Positions 43,444 to 53,794 of a stretch of 64,000 nucleotides of DNA are shown piece after piece (within the stretch, counting starts at the first letter, position 1; every line of letters starts with the position of its first letter). The notes beneath the pieces are model-generated. The model had not been told where the DNA came from. It searched no databases and saw only the letters and a list, made by a program, of their open reading frames with translations. The stretch spans positions 1,054,001 to 1,118,000 of the forward strand of contig JANEZZ010000793.1 in NCBI GenBank assembly GCA_026122225.1, in the 5' to 3' direction. The position numbers and the translations under genes are program-made. This DNA comes from Heloderma charlesbogerti. Its lineage: Eukaryota > Chordata > Lepidosauria > Squamata > Helodermatidae.

Positions 43444-43981
43444 TGTAATGACCCCAGGCCTGTAACCTGAGTAGAGAGACTTAGAGACCCACAATGCTCT
43501 TTGCTTTGGTTCATTATTAAGTGCAATTTCCTTGCTAGTGGGCCTCTGAGCTTGTGAGATGAGTCAAAGGTCAATATCGCGGCCTCAGCACATTCCACGG
43601 TAACAAGCTCTGAACCATTTATCTTATCAGGGCCTAGGATGTGCATGGAAGTGAGGCTATGTTTATGCCAAGCTACAGGTGTCTGTGCTGGGAAAGTTCT
43701 AATTGTTTTCTTTCTGAGCAAGCACTGTTAGTCTATGCTGGGAAAGTTGCAGATGAACGCTAATTAATGCTTGCTTCTGTCATGCTGCCTCACTGCAAAT
43801 ATGTATGATATAAAACCCATGTTACCCCTTGGCTCTGGGTTCAGAGAAGCTGTCTGATCCAACCATTGGGTATGCCTGTGTGCTGTAAGTCCTCAATATA
43901 GTCTCCTTGTAAGCAAACCTGGATCTGGCTTATCATTATCTCGGCACTCTACATTCTGGAAGCCCACTGCAGAGGCATGCA
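43444..43981 (+). repeat. Solo LTR of an ERV
   Basis: 538 bp from TGTAATGACCCC to GAGGCATGCA. It contains GATATAAAACCC (TATA, near 43808) and CTCAATATAGTCTCC (a worn poly-A signal, near 43893). Flanks CCAAG (43439-43443) and CTAGG (43982-43986) may be a diverged 5-bp target duplication. The uninterrupted version of the site is at 44183-44250. A related LTR core lies inside the defective ERVs at 50076-50260 and 62226-62400, reversed. Confidence 0.75.
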
Positions 43982-43986
43982 CTAGG

Positions 43987-44270
43987 CTTGTGTGAAAGCA
44001 ACCTTTTGTTCCCTCAACGGTAGTAGTTTGCGAAGCCTAGATATAACCTGCCCCCCGAATACAACTTCAGTCTTGTCAAATGCACATTTTTCCAATTTTG
44101 CATATAATTCATTTTCCTGAGGCTGCTGCAGAATGATTTGTACAAGCTGCACACAAAGATCTGGAGTATCAGAAGAAATCTTCTAGATGCCCAGTACAAT
44201 CTGCCAACAGGAAGACATTTAGCTGGACTTGTGTGAAAGCACCCCTTTGTTCCCTCTTCACTAGATGTTC
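43987..44270 (-). pseudogene. Gypsy reverse-transcriptase fragment (second copy)
   Basis: Minus-strand 44199-44014 gives KSFCSSLRKMNYMQNWKNVH and LYLGFANYYR, nearly the same as part of the main Gypsy fragment (44940-44740). It is a partial duplicate or a second decayed element. Confidence 0.65.
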
Positions 44271-44520
44271 AAAATAAAATGGCACATGAACAGAAATACA
44301 CATAATACTCTTGTGGAAGGGATTTGATTTACAGAGAAGAATGTCTGCACAATTACTTCAAAATGACATCTTTCAGGCATTGCAACAAGGCTCCTTTAGC
44401 CTTCTCATAGCCCAAGCTTAGTAAATAAGAAACAGAGAAGCCCAAATTTCAAGGCATCTCACAGAGCTTCTGCGATAAGGTCAGTTTTCAAGAGAAGCAA
44501 GCCCATGGTTAGGGAGGTTC
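44271..44520. other. Unassigned stretch
   Basis: No motif recognised; possibly decayed Gypsy sequence. Confidence 0.3.
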
Positions 44521-45930
44521 TGTGTCTTATCCTGGTTGATATAAAATGGGTCCAATGGCCACATTAGATGCACCTGCCTCTACAATAAATGCTTTTCTGG
44601 GATCAGGGTAAATGAATACTGGAGCTGAGGTGAACTGTTTTTTGAGGCGGTCAAAGGCAGCTTGAGACTAAGGTGTCCACTTGAAGGCTACCTGGGTTCA
44701 CAACAGGTCTATCGATGGAGCAACTATTCAGGAAAAGTGGGGGATAAAGTGACTATAGTAGTTTGCAAAGACTAGGAATAATGTGCCCGCAAAATACAAC
44801 TTCAGTCTTGTCAAATGCACATTTTTCCAGCTTTGTGTATAATTGATTTTCCTGAGGCTGCTGCAGAAAGATTTGTACTGCACATGAAGATCTGGAGTAT
44901 CAGAAGAAATCAAGATATTGTCTAGGTATATAATCATGAAATGAGCCAGGAATTCCCAGAAAATGTCATTCATTAGATGCTGAAATACAGATTATGTATT
45001 ATATAAACCAAGGGGCATGTCCAAATATTCAGTGTGTCCACACTGTATTTTAATGGCTGCCTTCCACTCATCCTCTTCCTTGATATGAACTAAGTTGTAT
45101 GCAAAACGAAGATCCAGCTTGGTATATATGGTAGCATTCCACAGCTGGTCAAATAATTTAGGGATCAGAGGCAATAGGTATTGGTTTTGTATAGCGATTT
45201 TATTGAGTGCATAGTAGTTGTTGCACAATTATAATTCTCCACTTTTGATGAATAAAACAGGTACCCCAGCAGGTGAGGTGGAAGGTCAAATGAACCCACA
45301 TTTTAGATGTTTCCCAAATTCCCTAAGGGCTGCTGGTTCAAGTTCTGACAGGGAATACAGCTGGTCCACAGGGATGTAAACTCCTGGAATAAGGTCAATG
45401 GTGCAGTCATAGGGGTGATGAGGGGGTAGGTGGTCTTCTTCAACCAGTTTGAAGATGTCTTGAAAATGAGCATACTTGTTGGGAAGTTATGGTTCTGACT
45501 CAAGGAAGACGGTGGGTGCTGACTGGATCATGCTACCCTGGAAGCAGGTATTTCAACAGTAGGCTGAATTGAACTGGACAGACTGGTCACTCTAGCGGAT
45601 AAAAGGATTGTGTTGAGCAAGCCAGGTAATCCCCAATACTGTTGGGAACTGGCATGAGGTTGCCTCATTAAAGGACAACCATTCCCCACGGTGCTGGATT
45701 TCAGTCCATAAATTCTGAGTTGGATTGGGCTAGATGTCAATGGGCATCCATCAATGGCTTCAAGAAGGACAGGAGTGGCTTGGGAACTGCAAAATACATA
45801 TTTGCTGGAGATGCAAACTGACTGGTTAGCAAAGATGGTGCTTTTGCTTGTGGGTTGGTGCCTCTTAGATATTGGGCAAACTGCTGTGGGGGCCATCATA
45901 GTGGAGCCTATGGATTTTCCCATCATCCAG
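44521..45930 (-). mobile_element. Ty3/Gypsy (Sushi-like) pol remnant
   Basis: Minus-strand order: protease end region with PVLLEAIDGCPLTSSPIQLR (45926-45528); RT with [20 protein letters not shown] and [20 protein letters not shown] (45228-44992), then IIYLDNILISSDTPDLH (44973-44728; the catalytic box reads YLDN, so the second Asp is lost); and a short RNase H entry near 44700-44540. Several frame breaks. No LTR belonging to it was recognised nearby. Confidence 0.85.
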
Positions 45931-46144
45931 TTCTTTGAGGAAAGCTATGACTGGGAATCTGGTATTAACCTGATAAAGGTTTGTAATGTAGATGCATGTT
46001 TCAGCCTTAATTATGTGGACAACAACCACACCCACAACTGAGGAGAGTTAAGAGATTCGTCACAAAGGCAAAAAATACACTAAACACTTTAGCCCTGTGC
46101 AGGTTTACTCAGTAAGCCCCTCTGAGTCCAATTGGATTTAAATC
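45931..46144. other. Unassigned, with repeat end
   Basis: CCCTGTGCAGGTTTACTCAG near 46094 resembles the end of the fold-back type at 37915. Nothing else seen. Confidence 0.3.
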
Positions 46145-46385
46145 CGAAATATATTCTGTGATCCATTCCTTGGTAACTTCAAGACTGGACTACTATAATG
46201 CTCTTTATGTGGGACTGTCCTTGAGGCTGGTTCAAAAGATGCAGTTAGTGCACAATGCTGCAAGTGAGGCTGTCGAATGGGGGGTCTTGCCATGTACATA
46301 TAACACCTGTGGTGAAAGAGGTACACTGGCAGCCAGTTTACTACCGAGCCATGAAGGTAGTATTATTCATATATAAAGCCCTAAA
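46145..46385 (+). mobile_element. L2-clade LINE fragment
   Basis: The plus frame reads LVTSRLDYYNALYVGLSLRL and VQKMQLVHNAASEAV, the conserved region after the RT in L2-type ORF2. Confidence 0.75.
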
Positions 46386-46550
46386 CATAAGAACATAAGA
46401 AGAACCATGCTGGATTGGGCCATGGGTCCATGTAGTTCAGCATTCTTTTCACACAGTGGCCAACCAGCTGCCCATGGGAAACCCACAAGCAGGACAGAAG
46501 TGCAACCGTTATACATTTTCCTTCTTCAGGATAGAACCACTGAAATGAAT
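46386..46550 (+). repeat. Interspersed repeat (CATAAGAACATAAGAAGA family)
   Basis: ACATAAGAACATAAGAAGAA, CCATGCTGGATTGGGCCATG, CAGTGGCCAACCAGCTGCCC and ACCCACAAGCAGGACAG. Widespread in reptile DNA as far as I know; class uncertain. Confidence 0.6.
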
Positions 46551-46555
46551 ATTTC

Positions 46556-46735
46556 AGAATATTTATTCTAATTTATGTAAAATATTTATAAGCCGCCTTT
46601 TAGGGCACATGCCCTAAAAGAGTTAAAATATAATTTATTCTATTTAATTTATTCTATTTAATTTATTTAAAATATGTATAAGCTGCCTTTTAGGGCACGT
46701 GCCCTAAAAGATTTAAAATACAATTACACATTGAA
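46556..46735. repeat. Tandem duplication of an L2-like tail containing a 24-bp palindrome
   Basis: CTTTTAGGGCACATGCCCTAAAAG (46597-46620; written here in two halves of a palindrome, arms 11 bp) recurs at 46687-46710 with CACGTG at the centre. Both copies are preceded by ATATTTATAAGCCGCC or ATATGTATAAGCTGCC. Confidence 0.7.
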
Positions 46736-46933
46736 ATAATATAAAATAAAATGGCCTTTACGAAAATAATCATAAAACAGAAAACAGTCATATAAATGAA
46801 CCATGTCAACCAACATGTAATCATTGAAAACCAGCAAAGCCATAAGACTGTAAAAATGGCATTTAAATCCTTAAAATCAAGGGAATGTATTAGTATCTAA
46901 TTTTGTGGTAATGTAAAATTATTATTATTAATA

Positions 46934-47146
46934 GGTTGGATCCAGATTTAGGCATGTTCAACTGGGCTGGTGGAAGTGGGCATCCCGCCTTCTCCTGCCC
47001 ATGGCAGCTCCCCGACAACGCTACACAGACAGTAGGGGGACTCTGCTGACTGTGGTGCATGGGGGGGTGTTCCCCCAAATTGGGTGGTAGCACTTTCTGT
47101 GTGCGGAGCTCTTCTGTTCATGGAAGGCAGTTCCTGGATCCAACCC
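46934..47146. mobile_element. Small MITE
   Basis: GGTTGGATCCAG at 46934 and CTGGATCCAACC ending 47145 are perfect 12-bp terminal inverted repeats around a 190-bp GC-rich body without a frame. Confidence 0.7.
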
Positions 47147-47409
47147 AATAATGCTAATCCTTGCTGTTATTCTTATTATTAATACTATACAAGCAGAAGT
47201 GTTTAGTTATGATGTTGTGGTTCTTGATGTTGCTCTTTTTTACATGCTGTGTTTTCTGTTGTACATTCTGAACCTTGCTATGTCGTTTGTGCTATGTATT
47301 TTGCACACCAATGCATAGTGGCAATTGCTGTGCCTAGTACAAATAAAGAATTTTGAGAATCTAGAATGTACTACTTAATTAAACAAAACTCTCACTGATG
47401 TTATGTTTA
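47147..47409. other. Flank of the defective ERV
   Basis: No feature recognised. The bases next to the LTR (GTTTA) do not match those beyond the other LTR (ATATG). Confidence 0.4.
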
Positions 47410-47846
47410 TGTTGCAGAACTCAGAGTCAGAGAGACCACGGAGTGAAGGAAAAAGAGATTATTTAACGCGCGGGCTTAAGGCTGGAATCATTTCCAAAGA
47501 GCCAGAAGCCCCGATTTACACTAGCACATTGTTTTTATAGATATTGTGACACATAGGAAACGGCTCCTCCTCTCCCTCCCATGTGGGGTTGCAGTCCTCA
47601 ACATTTCTTCTCCTAGCACCATTGTTTATAATACAAGAACTGGGTTATAGGGTAGCCGTGATAAGCAGAGAACAGAAGAGAACAGCAGAGAACAAGATAT
47701 ACAATTGTATGACCTTTGACAAGATAAGGAATTCCTGTGTCTCGTCAGCTTACAACAATATATTTAAGGGAGAAAGAGCTCAGCAAGAACATGAAGCATG
47801 AGACTGCATGAGGCTACTTAGTCTGACCCCCGATATGGCTGCTACA
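47410..47846 (-). repeat. 3' LTR of defective ERV copy 1
   Basis: 437 bp, TGTTGCAG...CTGCTACA on the plus strand. Minus-strand TATAAAAA at 47539-47532. The expected AATAAA is missing: the site reads AAATAATCTC, whereas copy 2 has AAATAAAGAATC. Confidence 0.9.
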
Positions 47847-47860
47847 TTCCCCCCTTAAAT
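47847..47860 (-). promoter_or_regulatory. Polypurine tract
   Basis: The minus strand reads AAGGGGGGAA directly before the 3' LTR. It primes plus-strand DNA synthesis in retroviruses. The same tract precedes the LTR of copy 2 at 60448. Confidence 0.8.
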
Positions 47861-48124
47861 GCATAATTTCATTACAATTATAGCATTTCTGATAACCATA
47901 CAAAGCTTTTTGTGACATACATATTACTTAGCCTCTTGTTGGGCTATTGGAACGTAGAGGGCAGCAGTTTTACTAGCTGAGACATAAAACAGATTGGTTA
48001 AACAGCGCATAAGACAAGGAACGCAGAGACATAATAGAACTTTTATGAACAACACTGGTAGAATTAGGATGAACAATGCTTCAAGCCAGCTAAGATCTGG
48101 AAGCCAAGGGGTTAACTAATTTAG

Positions 48125-48481
48125 CTAATTGTTTTGTCTTATTGTTTTGTTAGCTACTATATTGTGCAGCTTGTTGATCTGTTCATCTACAGCATTGCCA
48201 TTATCAGTTAAGTTAAAACAACAGAGCTTTTGGTGTGTCCCACAACTTAAATGATGAAGAAGGAAGAGGTAATCTATACCAGCTCTATTTTCTAGAACTG
48301 CACCTCTTAGATCACGCAACTCTTTATTTAATAATGACAATGCTCGTGAGGTGGCATTTATGCTTTTGGCTAAGCTGCAAGCTAACCAGTTGATTTCCAG
48401 ACCATCAGCCAAGGCTAAACCTGGAACCTCAACCAGTGACATTGCTAAGGCCAATTTTTCTGAGTTAGAATATAACTGCAC
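48125..48481 (-). pseudogene. env: env transmembrane (TM) ectodomain, remnant
   Basis: An open stretch of 118 codons. It carries a heptad-rich helix (LAKSINATSRALSLLNKELR), then LENRAGIDYLFLL, the immunosuppressive-domain-like region, and CGTHQKLCC, a CX6CC motif as in gamma-type TM proteins that bond covalently to SU. FNLTDN follows. The furin site, fusion peptide and membrane anchor are not in one frame with it. Confidence 0.82.
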
Positions 48482-48501
48482 ATGACTATTACAATTTTTA
48501 G

Positions 48502-49186
48502 TTAGTTGGAGTGCTCGAGGCTGCCGTCAACGGATTTTCTCGGGCCACAGGGGAAGAATTGGCACCAGGCGGCTGAGGCAACATGGGTGGTTATTAGACA
48601 AGTTGGCAAGAATGAATGACCAAGTGCGGGAACGACATGTCTAAAACCATCCATGAGGCAAAAGTATGTGGGCATCATTAAAAGATGTGTTTTGAATTTC
48701 ATTACAGTGGAAGGGGGGGCCAGGGATAGCTTTATATTTTCTGGAAAATTTTTGACAATTAAGCATTCGTGCATACATAGTATTTGTTTCTGCAACGATG
48801 GGGGTTCGTAAAGTAAATTCTGTAGGGGGTAGGATCTTTGCAACTATGCCCCAATCAGCATTTTGGGAATAAGTCAAGCCTATACCATAATTGCGTAACA
48901 TGGTATCTTTTTAAATTTTCTCAGGATGTCTACAGACAGGTATTAGACAAGAGCTAATAAGCCTGTTTGCAGGTATATCTTTTGGTAAACAAAAATGTTT
49001 TACTCCCGTGATGTTAGCCAGGTGAAGCCAGTAATGATCAGCGAATCGCTGGGACAGACTTCCCTCTCTAGGGGCAGACCCCCCTTTTTGCACCTTATTA
49101 AGGAAACACAATGCAACACTACTAACACTACAACACGCATGTTTGATCTTTTTTGGGATCTGACTGTACGCCGGGCCGCTATTCAC
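48502..49186 (-). pseudogene. env: env surface (SU) remnant
   Basis: Three overlapping minus-strand pieces in different frames (49186-48911, 48901-48641, 48843-48502), with cysteines and phrases such as HYWLHLANITGVKHFCLPKD. Position between integrase and TM identifies it as SU; its sequence alone would not. Frameshifted. Copy 2 lacks most of this part. Confidence 0.6.
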
Positions 49187-49349
49187 CTGGCAAGCTGCAG
49201 TAGGGTCTAGTCCCCTTCTTCAATTCTCCAGTTGCAGGTCTGACTGTACGTAGGATGGACAGTTTCCTGGGGTGCCCACAGTAAGGTCTAGCCTGAGTCT
49301 TCTTACTGCTTTTTTAGAATGATTTTTAAAGGATTTTCAGCTACAGTCC

Positions 49350-49630
49350 ACTCTCCCCCTCTCGCTCTCTTGACTCGTGTCCAGTGTATCCAGGGTTTAA
49401 CTCCAGCTACTTTCATAGCTGCGGGGGTGGAAAGTATGACAGTTTTCAGTCCTCTCTATCTGGGAGTCAAAGGGTTATTTTTTTCTCTTTAACCCATACT
49501 TTAACTCTTGGTTGGAAAGGATGAACTTCTGTGATAGGAACTGGGGCTTATTTTCTAAGACAAAGCGACGCTGGGCTTGAAGAACTTTGCCCAGTGTTTG
49601 GACTTCTTGTTTAAGGCTAACGTTTGCTTG
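49350..49630 (-). pseudogene. pol: Integrase C-terminal remnant
   Basis: Minus-strand reading across frames contains VLQAQRRFVLEN and, near 49440-49362, TVILSTPAAMKVAGVKPWIH followed by WTRVKRA, the end of a class-I-type integrase. It abuts the protease start at about 49630; everything between is deleted. Confidence 0.75.
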
Positions 49631-49901
49631 CTCTTGATGCCACTCCAGTGTCAATCATGAAGTCAATGTCACGGCCCCTCTCAAGCTGTCTTTTCTCTCG
49701 CCTATTCTGGCTCCTTTGGTTTTCTCTTTTGTGTATTTGATTTATTTTATTTGGGCATTCATGCCACCAATGTCCATCTTGTCTGTACTGGGCACACTGG
49801 TTCTTGTTAAAGAATCTTTTGCCTCTGCCGGGTCTTTTTCTTTTCTTTGCCCATGTCTTCTTGGGCCTCTGGGTCCAGGGGGGTATACTGGCGATAGGCA
49901 T
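49617..49901 (-). pseudogene. gag: gag nucleocapsid and protease start
   Basis: A 94-codon stretch, basic (KKTWAKKRKRPGRGKRFF), then a zinc knuckle with one Cys lost (CAQYRQDGHWWHEC), a basic linker and DFMIDTGVAS, the active-site motif of retroviral protease. The frame leaves protease right after the motif, at the pol deletion junction. Confidence 0.8.
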
Positions 49902-50075
49902 TTAAAAGACGCTCCAAGTACGCTCTGGGGGCTTCGGTGGCACCTTGCAGCACTTCAGACACTTTAGTCATATTAACTGACTTTTTTTATACTTCCTCTC
50001 ATGGCTTTGAACAGCAGGGTTTGATACTGGGTGAGGTGCTCTAGCCCGGCTTGTGTTTTGGGATTCCAGCAGAGG
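49902..50075 (-). pseudogene. gag: gag capsid C-terminal remnant (major homology region)
   Basis: Minus-strand pieces read LEHLTQYQTLLFKAM and VLQGATEAPRAYLERLLNAY followed by RQYTPLDPEAQED, the capsid homology region of class-I ERVs. Broken by indels in copy 1; copy 2 keeps the first part open (62225-62130). Confidence 0.75.
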
Positions 50076-50260
50076 GGGTTTATTTACAAGGAGACTTTAT
50101 TGGGTAACTTACAGCACACAGGCGTACCTAATGGTTGGATCAGACAGTTTCTCTGAACCACGAGCTATTGGGCTAAACGGGTCTTATACCATACATGTTA
50201 CCCATGAGACAGCACAACACTAGCAAGCATTTTCAGCATAGGCTAGAAGTATTTGGTTTT
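50076..50260 (-). repeat. Embedded LTR fragment of another ERV family
   Basis: Reverse complement of 43730-43920 with moderate divergence: shared ACTGTCTGATCCAACCATTA-like text, GCCTGTGTGCTGTAAGT and GTCTCCTTGTAA. Minus-strand TATA (GGTATAAGACC, 50190-50180) and CCAATAAAGTC (AATAAA, 50101-50096). Sense-oriented relative to the host ERV. The U5 end is missing at the joint with capsid. Confidence 0.8.
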
Positions 50261-52440
50261 CAGGCACAGCTTTCTGCAAACAGACTTTGCTTCCCAGCAA
50301 AGTGGTTGATAGCACTTTTATTTATTAATATGGGAACAGAAATCTCTTTTTTTCTTTTGCTTTTTTTTTCTTGCTGATCTGCCTGTATTGCAGATCATGT
50401 TTCAAACTTTTTACATAAAACTTTTCTTTCTATGCACCATAGTTTTAATAGTTTCTTTCATTTTAAAGAACTATTACATTATTGTGGCTACTTTACCCCA
50501 GGTAATAAGCTACAGGCATAATCAGCTGCTTTTAATTTACCCTGGGGGCAACTATGGCCACGCTTTTTCTTTATAAATGTTCTTTCTCTTTACTTCTTGC
50601 CTTCCCTTTTTTCTTTTTTTTCCTTTATCTGTCTGCCCTTTTTCTATTCCCTCTTTTCTACTTGCCTCTGTCTTTCTTGACTTGCCTTTTGTCTTTTCTT
50701 CCTTGTCATCTGTTGGGAACCACACTCAGTATCATTTGGAGTTGCAACTAACACTAATCTGCAAATATCACATATATTTTATGATATCTAAGAAATCATA
50801 AAATACACACAACAAACTTTTTGCAATTTAACACAATGAATGGAAAACACTTTTTGCATGGTAAGGCATGATGGAGCAGATCCAGCAATCATACTGCTCT
50901 TCTGGCATGCTCAGGGCCCATCAAAATCAAGGGACGGGCATACCCACACACGCAAAGAGTTCTAGGTCACCATTTTTGCATTGGCAACTCTATGCTGCAT
51001 GAGTTTTAGCAAAAGGAAATCTAAAAGTCATAGATCAAACTCAGCCTGCTGTACACTGAGCTGACTACAAACACAGACACACGGTCTACAGCGATGAGAG
51101 TTCAAGTTTATCAAAAGCTTCACAGCACTGTCCATGGCAAGTCTTTGACAATTTAAAATTTTAGTCCATGTGCAGAGTGTCTCTAAAAAGCCCAGACAAT
51201 GATGGAGGCAAACAGAGAAGGCTCTGGGCAATGAAGATGAGATGTTTCCAGCAAAGGCTCTCCACTTTTGCATCAGTTTAAAAAGGGGAAGTGTGGCCCT
51301 ACACCCCTTCTGACAGACAAGGGCCTTTAACTTTTTAGCAAGGCCTCTGTCTAAACAGAGCGGCACAGCTCAGCTCTCTAGCCGTGACGCTTTAACCTGG
51401 GCAACTCCTCTGTAAATTTTATTCTACTTTTGTCAGGTTTTCACAGACATTTTAAAAACTTACTCTTTTTTTTTCTCTTCTAACCTGGTACACGAAAGCA
51501 AAGTGCCAAAACTCAGGACGCTGGGGGGTGATGGGCATCGCTTTATACTTGCATTTTTTTCAGGCAGCCATTAATCTTCTTCGGGGAGGCGGTGGGGTGA
51601 TTTGCAGGACTTCAAAGGCAAGCTTCTCAGTTTGTTTGTATTTGTAAATCCCAAGCTCAAAACAGGACATGATGAGGTACAGGGCAGCTAAATCTTTGCT
51701 TTGGCATGGGCAACAAATAACTCAGGTCAGCTTTCTTCGCTGGGGTCTCAAACAGGAAAACAGTCTTAATTTAAAGTTGTAACATCACTGACAGCGTCAG
51801 CCAGCCAGCTACACAGATCTCACTGTTTTTCAAGACAGTTACTCCAATATCTTCTTTTCTTCTCAATCTGGTTGGGTCTCCCAGCTTACACAGTTTATTG
51901 CAGCTTCCAGGAGCATGGTAGTAGCGTGATTTTGGCTTGGCCAGGAACATGCTGTCTGGTTTCTCGGTCTCTTCAGCACACACACTCAGGCAGTTTAACA
52001 TTGGACACTCAAATCAGTGAGATTTCTTCATTGCAGGGAATCCCACGGCAAAAGCTTAATAGTTACGCTCTTCAGAAATCATATAGCTAATGGTCAGTAG
52101 CTACAGGCTCTATGCAATTCTAACACAGTTCAAAGCTAAACACGGTTACCTTGACAGAGATCTTCAACGTGGTCTCTCCGCTTCATTCTGCCTTGGGACC
52201 GTCCTATGGCACACTTTCCACTCGAAGAGGGGTCTAGCTTGTGCTCTGGGGGCTGATTCTTTACTTTTATTTTCCATTTTGCGCCTTCATCTTCTGGGTC
52301 TTCATTTTCAGTTTCTATTTCTTAGGGATTTCATCTTAATTAGGCGAGGTGATGATATTGCATAACTCAGAACGTTGTGGGCAATTTTCCTGCCCTTCCT
52401 CTCGGCGCACTAGGCTAACGGCTGCTTCTTCGGCCTCACA
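50261..52440 (-). other. ~2.2 kb internal block of unknown origin in ERV copy 1
   Basis: Lies where most of gag should be. T-rich segments (50560-50720) and two GC-balanced segments (51000-51370, 51560-51770). A 112-codon minus frame (51366-51028) is broken by an indel in copy 2, so coding is doubtful. Collinear with 62400-64000 at high identity. Confidence 0.7.
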
Positions 52441-52443
52441 CTC

Positions 52444-52653
52444 TCACGCTTCGTTAAAAGCCAGGCTGTCTTGCAACATTTTTCTGATTAACAGCCTCAG
52501 ATCTTGTTCTTGTTCTTGTTTTTGTTTTGTTTTTTCTTTCAGCTCGGCCTTGAGCTTTTTGCTGTTTCCTCTCTCTATTCTGAATCCCTTAATTTTTTTT
52601 TTTTTTAACATACATCCCAAGGGGGTGCAAGTCTTGCTTCCCCCACCTCCCAT
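52444..52653 (-). pseudogene. gag: gag matrix N-terminal remnant
   Basis: ATG at 52653-52651 starts Met-Gly-Gly-Gly-Gly-Ser-Lys, a myristoylation-type start, followed by CTPLGCMLKKKKIKGF, which fits the first helix of class-I ERV matrix. A lysine- and glutamine-rich stretch follows and gag resemblance fades after about 30 residues. Copy 2 cannot be compared because the window ends. Confidence 0.65.
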
Positions 52654-53347
52654 AGCCTCCCTCTTAAGATGAAGACAGACACAATTAGGGAAGGGGATTG
52701 GTCAGTGAGTAAGGGGTCTCACCGGCCGACACAAGAGGATTTTACACACCACGCACTTTGCTACTGGCCTGGGCACCCGGACGGTCAACGGTATGCGTCA
52801 GAAACCGCAGTAGCCACTCACACTATCATCAATCTCTCCACTGCATCCATATGTCCCTGCCACCCACTTTTCCCACTTTTTACCAGAGCGGAAAGCGGCT
52901 TCCCCAGCTTCCTACTGAGTACTGGCTGTGCTGAGTACTGGCGCCCGCTCGGGGGTGTGATCAGGCCCCCCTTCTACCTGCAAGGAGTAGGTTCTTTTCG
53001 TATACGTATACTAACACTGACCTTCTTCATAAGGCGGGGCCCTCTTTTTTTCTGCCCAGTGGCCTTTCTCCCTAAAGGTGGGGCCCTCTTTTACTCCATA
53101 TACTTGCCTTTCTCCTGAAGGCTTCCAATGTGGGTTTCAACTCAATTGCAGCTGCGATAGAGGCAGGGCTCAAGTTCCTTCCCCTTGCTGCTCGCTGCCG
53201 TTTGGGTGATCCCGGCGCAGGCTTTCTCCTGTTCACCCGACAAAAAGGTTGGTGGTGCCAAGAAAGGGAGGCGTGCGCCGAGCTCTCCCTCCTGGTGCGG
53301 CAATTAAGAGCAGGCAACTGCCACCTCTCTGTCTCAGAGCCTGCCAC
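52654..53347 (-). other. ERV leader (5' untranslated)
   Basis: Sequence between primer site and gag start. Several short frames exist on both strands but none resembles a protein. It should hold the packaging signal, which cannot be located by eye. Confidence 0.6.
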
Positions 53348-53365
53348 ATCCGAGTCACGGCACCA
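53348..53365 (-). promoter_or_regulatory. Primer-binding site for tRNA-His
   Basis: The minus strand reads TGGTGCCGTGACTCGGAT, identical to the site at 5932-5949 of the other ERV. Four bases separate it from the 5' LTR. Confidence 0.9.
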
Positions 53366-53369
53366 TTTA

Positions 53370-53794
53370 TGTTGCAGAACTGAGTCAGAGAGACCACAGA
53401 GTGAAGGAAAAAGAGATTATTTAACGCGCGGGCTTAAGGCTGGAATCATTTCCAAAGAGCCAGAAGCCCCGATTTACATTAGCACATTGCTTTTATAGAT
53501 ATTGTGACACATAGGAAACGGCTCCTCCTCTCCCTCCCATTTGGGGTTGCAGTCCTCAACATTTCTTCTCCTAGCACCATTGTTTATAATACAAGAATTG
53601 GGTTATAGGGTAGCCGTGATAAGCAGAGAACAGAAGAGAACAAGATATACAATTGTATGACCTTTGACAAGATAAGGAATTCCTATGTCTCGTCAGCTTA
53701 CAACAATATATTTAAGGGAGAAAGAGCTCAGCAAGAACATGAAGCATGAGACTGCATGAGGCTACTTAGTCTGACCCCCGATATGGCTGCTACA
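53370..53794 (-). repeat. 5' LTR of defective ERV copy 1
   Basis: 425 bp with the same ends as the 3' LTR. It shares the AAATAATCTC lesion. It lacks a 10-bp repeat unit (AGAACAGCAG) present in the 3' LTR. Confidence 0.9.

Larger units (their letters stand above)
47410..53794 (-). mobile_element. Defective chimeric ERV, copy 1, complete with two LTRs
   Basis: 6385 bp. On the minus strand: 5' LTR (53794-53370), tRNA-His primer site (53365-53348), leader, gag start with Met-Gly (52653), a ~2.3 kb block unlike gag, a fragment of another LTR family (50260-50076), capsid homology region, worn zinc knuckle and protease start (to 49617), C terminus of integrase, env SU and TM, purine tract and 3' LTR (47846-47410). 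Nearly all of pol is absent. The LTRs differ by about six substitutions and two indels over roughly 425 bp (hand count). No target duplication is visible. Confidence 0.9.

Noticed and set aside
51028..51366. 112-codon frame considered as a captured host gene in the defective ERV
   Set aside because: The second copy has an indel that breaks it and no domain was recognised, so no function is claimed.
53072..53498. Frames across the ERV leader and LTR
   Set aside because: They cross the primer site and LTR boundary and do not resemble any protein.
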